Shown one piece after another: positions 6,514 to 13,105 of a stretch of DNA of 47,531 nt. Position 1 is the first letter of the stretch, and every line of letters begins with the position of its first letter. The stretch lies in the NCBI GenBank assembly GCA_046590575.1, contig JBKJUS010000149.1, positions 1-47,531 on the forward strand, read 5' to 3'. A program made the translations under genes and the position numbers. This DNA is from DATLNF01 sp046590575 (lineage in GTDB: Bacteria; Actinomycetota; Actinomycetes; BP-191). A model generated the notes under the pieces. It saw nothing but the letters and a program-made list of their open reading frames with translations, ran no database searches and was not told where the DNA came from.

Positions 6514-6530
6514 CACTGCTCGATGCAGTG
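6514..6530 (+). terminator. Short hairpin after terC
   Basis: CACTGC (6514-6519) pairs with GCAGTG (6525-6530) just after the TerC stop codon, followed by CTCGTTCCTT. It could be a weak intrinsic terminator. The rest of the 6531-6781 gap holds only the 19-bp repeat at 6587-6605 and no supported gene. Confidence 0.35.
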
Positions 6531-6586
6531 CTCGTTCCTTGGCCTTCGGGTCGGGGGTAGGAAGCATCTCTGAGGCGCGTGCTGAC

Positions 6587-6605
6587 CCTTCACGAAACCT
6601 TCACG
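6587..6605. repeat. 19-bp repeat with internal 11-bp period (partner 2281-2299)
   Basis: Exact copy of 2281-2299 with two CTTCACG motifs 11 bp apart. Near 6696 a 14-bp match (CACGGATTGCCCAC) to a sequence near 2067 also occurs, again linking the two ends of the element. Confidence 0.5.
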
Positions 6606-6781
6606 AACAGCGTGACGTGTCGACCGGGCAGTGGGCGGCCCAGTGGAAGACGCAGACGTTGACTTCCCGCGATGCCACGACCACCGTCGAGCGCACGGAT
6701 TGCCCACCGGTCGACGACCTCGGGTGGATACCCCGTGCTGTATGGCTCAAGGCTGACGTCCGTAGACCAGAGGTGGGACCG

Positions 6782-7345
6782 ATGCGCAAACTGACCTGTT
6801 CCATGGGGCTCTCCCTCGACGGCTACATCGTCGGACCGGACGGCGGTTTCGAGTGGAGCGCACCTGACGAGGAGGTCTTCCGCTTCGCCACGGATGAGGT
6901 CCGACAGATCGGGGTCCACCTGCTGGGGCGGCGGCTGTACGAGACGATGCGGTACTGGGAGACGGCTGACCAGGACCCGGCACTGAACGACTTGGAGCGG
7001 GAGTTCGCCGCGCTGTGGACATCGCTTCCGAAGGTGGTGTTCTCTGCCACGCTGGACTCTGTCGAAGGTGGTTACCACTTGGCCCGCGGCAGTTTGGGCG
7101 CCGAAGTCGAGAGGTGGCGAGCCGAGCCTGGAGAGGGCGACATCGCCATCGGCGGCGCCGCGCTCGCTGCCGAGGCAGCCGACCTAGGTCTTGTCGACGA
7201 GTACGGACTGCGAGTCCACCCCGTGCTGGTAGGCGGCGGCACGCCGTTCTTCCCGCGGGCTGAACGTCGCGCGGACCTGGAACTCCTCGACAGCCGCACG
7301 TTCAGCTCTGGTGTCGTGTACCTCCGCTACCGCGTGGCGCGCTGA
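6782..7345 (+). CDS. Dihydrofolate reductase / RibD C-terminal-like protein
   Basis: This 187-aa protein has the DHFR/RibD fold signature common in actinobacterial dihydrofolate reductase family proteins: MRKLTCSMGLSLDGYIVGPDGG at the start, LLGRRLYETMRYWE for cofactor binding, then LPKVVFSATL, IAIGGAALAAEAADLGLVDE and HPVLVGGGTPFF. Such proteins bind NADPH and reduce pterin- or flavin-precursor-like compounds; most have no known substrate. ATG 6782 is chosen because the signature begins there and GAGGTGGG lies upstream. The frame is open back to 6539 but that extension looks non-coding. The stop lies 3 bp before the right attachment core, so this is the last gene of the element. Confidence 0.85.
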   Translation: MRKLTCSMGLSLDGYIVGPDGGFEWSAPDEEVFRFATDEVRQIGVHLLGRRLYETMRYWETADQDPALNDLEREFAALWTSLPKVVFSATLDSVEGGYHLARGSLGAEVERWRAEPGEGDIAIGGAALAAEAADLGLVDEYGLRVHPVLVGGGTPFFPRAERRADLELLDSRTFSSGVVYLRYRVAR

Positions 7346-7348
7346 CAC

Positions 7349-7370
7349 TTCGAATCCCACGCCCTCCGCT
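7349..7370 (+). repeat. Attachment-site core: tRNA 3'-end fragment (att, copy 2)
   Basis: Exact 22-bp copy of 2202-2223, again with no tRNA 5' part before it (the stop codon of the reductase gene precedes it). It marks the right boundary of the element; chromosomal-looking sequence begins after it. The 107 bp up to the next gene hold nothing else recognisable. Confidence 0.75.
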
Positions 7371-7477
7371 GTCGTGAGAACTCATTCGGCCATCGTCGGC
7401 CTGATTCCCATCGACGATTGTGAAAGGCTCGTGGAGGCGCTCGGCCGGTCGCCTGAAAGCCCAGCGGGAGGTTCGCG

Positions 7478-8086
7478 ATGACCTCAGCGTGGCCGTTGTT
7501 TGACCTGCGGCTGCAGCTCGGTGACGTGCTCCTTCGTCCGGTCGCCGAGATTGACCTTCCGCTGTTGGCGGCGATTCTTCCGGACGACGTTGAGCTCGAC
7601 CCTGCGCTGCCTACGGACCGCTCGGTTGCGATCTACCAGGGGTACTGGCGCGCGCAAAGCCTCTGGAGTGCGGAGGACTGGGCCCTGTCATTCCTGGTGC
7701 AGCGTCGCGATCAAGTGGTCGGTGTGCAGGTCTTGGAAGGCAAGGATTTCCGGCTCCTGCGCACCGTCGACAGCGCGTCGTGGCTCATCCCATCTGCACG
7801 CGGCCGCGGTATCGGGAAAGCCATGAGGGCTGCTGTTCTCGACTTCGCGTTCAACTCTCTTGGAGCGCAGGCCGCGGTCACGGCGGCGTGGCAAGACAAC
7901 AAGGCATCGCTCGGCGTATCTCGATCGCTCGGCTATCTGCCCAACGGCGAGCACTGGCACCGTCGAGGAGACCGCGCCGATCTGATGGTTCACCTGCGGA
8001 TGACACGTTCTGACTGGTCGGGCGTCGAGGTGGCTGTCGAAGGCTTCGAGGCGTGCCGCGAGCTCTTCGGAGTCTCGGAAGCTTGA
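7478..8086 (+). CDS. GNAT family N-acetyltransferase
   Basis: This 202-aa protein resembles GNAT enzymes that modify protein N-termini or small amines using acetyl-CoA. It begins with LGDVLLRPVAEIDLPLLAAI and has a central strand LSFLVQRRDQVVGVQVLEG. The acetyl-CoA-binding loop is ARGRGIGKAMRAAVLDFAF, followed by AAVTAAWQDNKASLGVSRSLGY. The ATG at 7478 has GGGAGG about 6 nt upstream. Its stop overlaps the start of the next gene by one base (TGATG), so the two are translationally coupled. Substrate unknown. Confidence 0.85.
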   Translation: MTSAWPLFDLRLQLGDVLLRPVAEIDLPLLAAILPDDVELDPALPTDRSVAIYQGYWRAQSLWSAEDWALSFLVQRRDQVVGVQVLEGKDFRLLRTVDSASWLIPSARGRGIGKAMRAAVLDFAFNSLGAQAAVTAAWQDNKASLGVSRSLGYLPNGEHWHRRGDRADLMVHLRMTRSDWSGVEVAVEGFEACRELFGVSEA

Positions 8087-8781
8087 TGGATGAGTTGCTT
8101 GCTGCGGCTGCGCGCAACAACGCGGACTGGTGCGACCTGGTGTGCCGAGCCAACGGGATGGAGCCCCAACTCACTCCGGGTTTGTGGTGGTCTCCCACTC
8201 GGACGCCCCCGCTGTATCCAGATGCTGTGACGCTTCTGCCGCAGACGACGGCCACTCAAGTGCTCGACCGAATCGATGCGTCGCCGGGTGCCTCGGTCAA
8301 AGACAGCTTTTCAAAGCTGGATCTGGGAGCCGCGGGCTTCCAGATTCTGTTCTCGGCTGACTGGATCGTGGCTACAGGCAGCGGTGCGCAGCGCACGCCT
8401 TCGCAGAGATGGAAGCGAGTTCAGGACGTCGCGGATTGGGCGCGGTGGCAGGCCGTCGGGCCGGAGTTGCCCGACATACCCGCGGTGCTCTTCGCGCAGG
8501 AGCGGGTCACTCTCTTATGGGCTGATGATGAGCCAGATACTGGCGCGCGTGCCGTCTTGCACGCTTCGGGCGACGTGGTCGGCATCAGCAATGCCGCCGC
8601 CGTCGACGGACCGTCGGAGGCCATGTGGTCAGACCTCGTTGTCGAGGCTGCTGCTCGCTATCCGGGACGGGCCATAGTCGGTTACGAGAGACATGAAGAA
8701 CTCGCGGCCGCTCTCGCGTGCGGCTTCCTGCGTCACGGGCCTCTCCGCGTCTGGACGCGTCATGGTGAAGGCGAGCCCTAA
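8086..8781 (+). CDS. Hypothetical protein, possible GNAT-like C-terminus
   Basis: This 231-aa protein begins at ATG 8086, overlapping the stop of the preceding acetyltransferase. The N-terminal third (DWCDLVCRANGMEPQLTPGL, WWSPTRTPPLYPDAVTLLP) resembles actinobacterial proteins of unknown function. The C-terminal third (VVEAAARYPGRAIVGYERHE, LAAALACGFLRHGPLRVW) has the strand-helix-strand look of the end of a GNAT fold, but the canonical RGxGxG/A loop is absent. Coupling to the GNAT gene suggests they act together. Function unknown. Confidence 0.7.
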   Translation: MDELLAAAARNNADWCDLVCRANGMEPQLTPGLWWSPTRTPPLYPDAVTLLPQTTATQVLDRIDASPGASVKDSFSKLDLGAAGFQILFSADWIVATGSGAQRTPSQRWKRVQDVADWARWQAVGPELPDIPAVLFAQERVTLLWADDEPDTGARAVLHASGDVVGISNAAAVDGPSEAMWSDLVVEAAARYPGRAIVGYERHEELAAALACGFLRHGPLRVWTRHGEGEP

Positions 8782-8791
8782 GTAGTTGCCG

Positions 8792-8929
8792 CTACACCAC
8801 CTGCTCTCGAACGCCGGCGTCCTTGGCTTGCTGGACCACTGCGTGCGACGCCTCACCCACCTCCGGCCAGTCCTCGTTCGGGATGTGGTCCATCGAGCCG
8901 TCATCGAACGAGATCAGGTACCGCGGCAT
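8792..8929 (-). pseudogene. Truncated YCII-related (DGPF-type) protein
   Basis: The 45-aa ORF starts MPRYLISFDDGSMDHIPNED and continues EASHAVVQQAKDAGV. This matches the first ~40 residues of small YCII-related proteins, which normally run to about 100 residues after AKDAGV(W/Y)VFGGG. Here it changes to REQVV and stops, 10 bp from the convergent gene end at 8781. The second half, including the family's usual DGPF motif, is missing. Probably a remnant; a short functional peptide is less likely. The gap 8930-9005 holds nothing else recognisable. Confidence 0.6.
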
Positions 8930-9005
8930 CTGGTGACTCCGTCCTCTGGGGGCCCGAAACCCTGTGCTGCCTGCGGCGGGCGCTACTAGCCGGCCCGATC
9001 GCTCC

Positions 9006-9623
9006 TTACAGCTCCGGTACGGGGGGAAGCGACGCACGAACTGCCGCAAGCTCGCGGGACGCGGCGTCGAGCAGCTTCAGCATTTGGTCGGGTGGTGCGG
9101 TGAGGCAGCAATCCAGCGCTTCGCGGACATGCTCCTCCGCGTGTTGGAGCGAGTCGACGAACTCTCGCGTCACACCGAGGTCGACCTGACGCTGCAGCCG
9201 CCTGGCCTGCTCCGCCAGCATCCGGTTCTTTTCGAAGAGGTCGATGAAGACCGCGACCTTCGCGCGCAACACCCAGGGGTCGAAGGGCTTGGAGAGGTAG
9301 TCGACCGCGCCGGCGGCATATCCGCGGAAGGTGTGGCTAGGTTCGGAGCTGATTGCCGTCAGGAACACGATGGGGATGTGCCGGGTGCGCTCTCTCTGCT
9401 TGATGTGCGCTGCGGTCTCAAAGCCATCCATGCCGGGCATCTGGACGTCGAGCAGAATGACGGCGAAGTCGTCGACCAGCAAGTGCTTGAGCGCGTCCTC
9501 CCCGGACTCGGCCGTGACCAGGTCCTGGTCCAGCGACTGCAAGATCGCCTCGAGGGCGAGAAGGTTCTCCGGCCGATCGTCGACGAGCAGGATCTTCGCC
9601 TTGCGGCCCGGATACACCATCAC
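9006..9623 (-). CDS. Response regulator, receiver domain with helical C-terminal tail
   Basis: This 205-aa protein has a complete receiver domain (residues 8-130): acidic pair in ILLVDDRPEN, phospho-acceptor Asp59 in VILLDVQMPGMDG, Thr/Ala switch at FLTAISS and Lys112 in YLSKPFDP. After it come a coiled-coil-like helix (KNRMLAEQARRLQRQVDLG) and a C-terminal helical region with no DNA-binding or enzymatic motif. It is probably a signalling adaptor receiving phosphate from the adjacent kinase. Its start overlaps the stop of that kinase; GTG 9623, ATG 9620 and GTG 9617 are all possible, and the last has the best spacing from GAGGAG. Confidence 0.88.
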   Translation of the reverse strand: MMVYPGRKAKILLVDDRPENLLALEAILQSLDQDLVTAESGEDALKHLLVDDFAVILLDVQMPGMDGFETAAHIKQRERTRHIPIVFLTAISSEPSHTFRGYAAGAVDYLSKPFDPWVLRAKVAVFIDLFEKNRMLAEQARRLQRQVDLGVTREFVDSLQHAEEHVREALDCCLTAPPDQMLKLLDAASRELAAVRASLPPVPEL

Positions 9624-12600
9624 TCCTCACCCCCCACCGCGGCCGCGTCGTCCACGGCGCGGCTGCGGACGAGCCACGAGGTCATGACCGTCAAAAGTCG
9701 GTCCAGGTCCACCGGCTTGGTGATGTAGTCGGACGCTCCTGCCGCGACCGACTTGTCGCGGTCGCCAGCCATCGCCTTTGCGGTCAGGAACAGGATCGGT
9801 AGCGAGTCGAATCGACTGGCGCGCCGGATCGCCATCGTCGTCTGGTTGCCATCCATCTCCGGCATCATCACATCCATCAGCACCAGGTCCACGCCCGGGT
9901 GCTCCTCGAGCTGCCGGATGCCGTCGCGACCGTTGTCCGCGTAAAGAACGCGCATGCCGTACATCTCCAGCGCACTCGTCAGCGCGAAGACGTTGCGTAC
10001 GTCGTCGTCAACTACGAGCACGGTGGCACCTTGGAGCACCTCGCGGTCGGCGACCGCTCCATGGTGGTCCACCGGCAGCGCCGCGGTGTCTGACGTGAGC
10101 ATCGGCACCATGCCCGCCTCCAGATCGTCAGCGGCAACCAGGCCGGCGAGGTCGAGCTCGGCCAGGGCCGGCTCGACGTCGCCGTAGGGGTAGACGGCCG
10201 GGACATAGAGCGTGAACGTGCTGCCGACCCCAGCCTCGCTCTCCACCGCGATCGACCCGCCGAGCAGCCGGGCGATCTCCCGGCTGATCGAGAGCCCCAG
10301 CCCGGTGCCGCCGTACTTACGGCTGGTCGTCCCGTCGGCCTGCTGGAAAGCCTCAAAGATGAGCTTGAGCTTCTCGGCCGGCACCCCGATCCCCGTGTCG
10401 GTCACCGAGAAGGCGATGACGTCCTCAGCGTCGTTGAGTGCTGGGATGGCGAAGAGCATGTCCTTCGACGCCGGAGTGATGGACAGCGTGACGGTGCCCT
10501 CGTCCGTGAACTTGATGGCGTTGGACAGCAAGTTCTTGAGCACTTGCTGAAGTCGCTGCTCGTCGGTGATGACCGCCTCAGGCAGCGACTCATCAGCGTT
10601 GACGACGAGCTCAAGGCCCTTCTGCGACGCGAGCGGGCCGAAGGACTGCTGCACATAGCTGCAGACGTCAGTGATAACCAGCGGACCTGGTCGCACGTCC
10701 ATCTTGCCGGCCTCGACCTTCGACAGGTCGAGGATGTCGTTGATCAGTGAGAGCAGGTCACTACCTGCGCTGTGAATGGTGCGAGCGAACTCAATCTGCT
10801 TGCCGGTGAGATTCTCGTCTGTGTTGTCAGCGAGCAGTTTCGCCAGGATCAGCAGGCTGTTGAGCGGCGTGCGCAGTTCATGCGACATGTTGGCGAGGAA
10901 CTCGGACTTGTACTGAGAGCTCTGGGCCAGCTGCTCGGCCTTCTCCTCGAGTCCGAGCCGGGCCATCTCGATCTCCCGGTTCTTGATCTCGATATTGCGG
11001 TTCTGCTCACCGAGCAGCGCCGCCTTCTCTTCAAGCTCGGCGTTGGTGCGCTGCAGCTCGTCCGATTGCACCTGAAGCTCCTGGGTGAGTCGCTGTGACT
11101 GGGTCAGCAGCTCCTCCGTGCGGCCGTTAGCCATGATCGTGTTGAGAACCACGCCGATGGTTTCCACCAACTGCTCGAGAAAGCTCAGGTGCAGCTCGCT
11201 CAGCGGCTGGAAGGACGCCAGCTCGATGACGCCGAGCGCCTGCTCCTCGAAGAGCACCGGCAGGACGACGACGTCCGCGGGCGGCGCCTCGCCGAGCCCT
11301 GACTTGATGGTGAGGTAACCGCTGGGTGCGTGCGGAATGCGGATCGCCGTCTTCTCAACAGCGGCCTGACCAACGAGACCCTCGCCTAAGGCAAACGTGT
11401 CGTCCGCCCCTCTGGCGAACCCGTAACTGGAGGCCATCCGAAGCGCCGGGTGGCCGCCCGCGGCGTCAAGCAGGAAGAAGGCGCCCTGCTGCGCTTCGAC
11501 GACGGGGGTGACCTCACTCATGATCATCTCGCACACTGCGCTGAGGTCTCGCTGACCCTGCATCTTCCCGCCGATGCGCGCCAGGTTGCTCTTCAGCCAG
11601 TCCTGCTGCGCGTTCTTGTCCGTGGTCTCGCGCAGGTTGGCGATCATCTGGTTGATGTTGTCCGACAGCTGCGCGACCTCACCCGCTGCCTCCACCGCGA
11701 TGGACCGGGTGAGGTCGCCGCGCGTCACTGCTGTGGACACCTCGGCGATGGCCCGCACCTGCGTGGTCAGGTTGCCAGCCAGCTGGTTGACGTTCTCGGT
11801 CAAGTCGCGCCACACACCAGACACTCCCTCGACCTCGGCCTGCCCGCCGAGCTTGCCTTCGGTGCCTACCTCCTTCGCGACTCGCGTCACCTCAGCCGCG
11901 AACGCTGACAGCTGGTCGACCATCGTGTTGACGGTGTTCTTCAGCTCGAGGATCTCGCCCTTCGCGTCGACGGTGATCTTCTGGCTCAGGTCACCCTGCG
12001 CCACCGCAGTGGTCACCTGAGCGATGTTGCGGACCTGGCTGGTCAGGTTGCCGGCCATCGAGTTCACGTTGTCCGTCAGGTCTCGCCAGGTGCCCGACAC
12101 TCCGCGCACCTGCGCCTGACCACCGAGGTTGCCCTCGGTGCCGACCTCACGCGCGACACGGGTCACCTCGTCCGCGAAGGACGACAACTGGTCGACCATC
12201 GTGTTGACAGTGTTCTTCAGCTCGAGGATCTCGCCCTTCGCGTCGACGGTGATCTTCTGCGACAGGTCGCCCTGCGCCACCGCAGTGGTCACCTGAGCGA
12301 TGTTGCGGACCTGGCTGGTCAGGTTGCCCGCCATGAAGTTCACCGCCTCGGTGAGGTCGCGCCACACGCCGGAGACGCCGCGCACCTGGGCCTGACCGCC
12401 GAGCTTGCCTTCTGTGCCCACCTCACGGGCGACGCGGGTCACCTCATCGGCGAACGACGACAACTGGTCCACCATCGTGTTGACCGTCGTGCCGATGCTC
12501 AGGAACTCACCCTTGACCGGCTGGCCCTGAATCTCCAGTGCCATGTGCTGCGAGAGATCGCCCTCGGCCACCGCAGCGATGACCCGAGCCACCTCAGTGG

Positions 12601-12967
12601 TCGGGCGCACCAGGTCATCGATCAGCGAGTTGACCGCCTGAGCACCGGTCGCCCAGTTGCCGGCCAGCTCCATCTCGTCGATGCGTTCGGTCATCCGCCC
12701 CTCGCGCCCGATGACGCGGCTGAGTCGGACCATGTCCCGCATACGCCGGTCGCTGAGCTCGGCCACCTCGTTGACCCGATCGGCAACCTGCCCCAGGAGT
12801 CCGTCTCGGCGTGCCATCCGGACACTGAAGTCGCCGTCCCGCACCGACGTCAAAGCCGCGAGAAGCTCTTGGAGGTCTGCTTCCCCTGGTGCGGATGCAC
12901 TCGAAGTCTTGGGCTTCGGAGCGGACTTGGTACGGGTGCGGCTGACTGGGTTGTCGACCGTCGTCAT
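9620..12967 (-). CDS. Multi-HAMP hybrid histidine kinase with GAF and receiver domains
   Basis: This 1115-aa cytoplasmic-looking kinase has no transmembrane segment. Layout: a HAMP-like N-terminus (about 35-90); repeated HAMP modules (about 100-470) with the recurring motif VNTMVDQLSSFADEVTRVAR; a GAF domain (about 470-610); a long coiled coil (about 610-690). The HisKA follows with phospho-acceptor His696 in SHELRTPLN, then the ATPase domain (NLLSNAIKFTDEG; DTGIGVP; GGTGLGLSI). The C-terminal receiver has Asp1032 in LMDVMMPEMDG. Such poly-HAMP kinases are soluble sensors resembling group III hybrid kinases, which are often osmosensing. ATG 12967 is supported by GGAG 6-9 nt upstream. It is coupled to the response regulator and divergent from a SpoIIE phosphatase. 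Confidence 0.93.
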   Translation of the reverse strand: MTTVDNPVSRTRTKSAPKPKTSSASAPGEADLQELLAALTSVRDGDFSVRMARRDGLLGQVADRVNEVAELSDRRMRDMVRLSRVIGREGRMTERIDEMELAGNWATGAQAVNSLIDDLVRPTTEVARVIAAVAEGDLSQHMALEIQGQPVKGEFLSIGTTVNTMVDQLSSFADEVTRVAREVGTEGKLGGQAQVRGVSGVWRDLTEAVNFMAGNLTSQVRNIAQVTTAVAQGDLSQKITVDAKGEILELKNTVNTMVDQLSSFADEVTRVAREVGTEGNLGGQAQVRGVSGTWRDLTDNVNSMAGNLTSQVRNIAQVTTAVAQGDLSQKITVDAKGEILELKNTVNTMVDQLSAFAAEVTRVAKEVGTEGKLGGQAEVEGVSGVWRDLTENVNQLAGNLTTQVRAIAEVSTAVTRGDLTRSIAVEAAGEVAQLSDNINQMIANLRETTDKNAQQDWLKSNLARIGGKMQGQRDLSAVCEMIMSEVTPVVEAQQGAFFLLDAAGGHPALRMASSYGFARGADDTFALGEGLVGQAAVEKTAIRIPHAPSGYLTIKSGLGEAPPADVVVLPVLFEEQALGVIELASFQPLSELHLSFLEQLVETIGVVLNTIMANGRTEELLTQSQRLTQELQVQSDELQRTNAELEEKAALLGEQNRNIEIKNREIEMARLGLEEKAEQLAQSSQYKSEFLANMSHELRTPLNSLLILAKLLADNTDENLTGKQIEFARTIHSAGSDLLSLINDILDLSKVEAGKMDVRPGPLVITDVCSYVQQSFGPLASQKGLELVVNADESLPEAVITDEQRLQQVLKNLLSNAIKFTDEGTVTLSITPASKDMLFAIPALNDAEDVIAFSVTDTGIGVPAEKLKLIFEAFQQADGTTSRKYGGTGLGLSISREIARLLGGSIAVESEAGVGSTFTLYVPAVYPYGDVEPALAELDLAGLVAADDLEAGMVPMLTSDTAALPVDHHGAVADREVLQGATVLVVDDDVRNVFALTSALEMYGMRVLYADNGRDGIRQLEEHPGVDLVLMDVMMPEMDGNQTTMAIRRASRFDSLPILFLTAKAMAGDRDKSVAAGASDYITKPVDLDRLLTVMTSWLVRSRAVDDAAAVGGEE
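11912..12463 (-). repeat. Two 276-bp tandem repeats inside the kinase gene
   Basis: Units 11912-12187 and 12188-12463 are in tandem, each encoding 92 residues of paired HAMP modules. Their first ~145 bp are nearly identical at the DNA level, with only a few differences by eye. A more diverged third unit begins at 12464 with the same 276-bp phase, and an older one lies further downstream in the gene. The near identity suggests recent duplication or gene conversion. Confidence 0.8.
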
Positions 12968-13105
12968 CGGATCTCCGTCGTCGGCGAAAAGTGATAACAG
13001 ACCTGCTCCCCCCCACCATGACTCTAGCCACGGTCTCACCTTATGGGGAGCCGCCGTACGAGCGATCTCGCTAGGCTTGGCTGTCCATGGGCAGTGAGGA
13101 GTGCT

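Larger units (their letters stand above)
2202..7370. mobile_element. Decayed 5.1-kb integrative element in a tRNA (probably tRNA-Ser) site
   Basis: The element is bounded by 22-bp direct repeats of a tRNA 3' end (2202-2223, 7349-7370). Matching 19-bp sequences lie inside each end (2281-2299, 6587-6605). An integrase remnant sits at the left end with its 3' end toward the attachment core, the usual place for such a gene. Cargo: carbonic-anhydrase stub, baeRF3 protein, hypothetical protein, winged-helix regulator, TerC protein and RibD-like reductase. The integrase has lost its catalytic Tyr, so the element cannot move by itself. The intact integrase at 750-1913 lies outside these repeats and probably belongs to a second element on the left. 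Confidence 0.6.
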
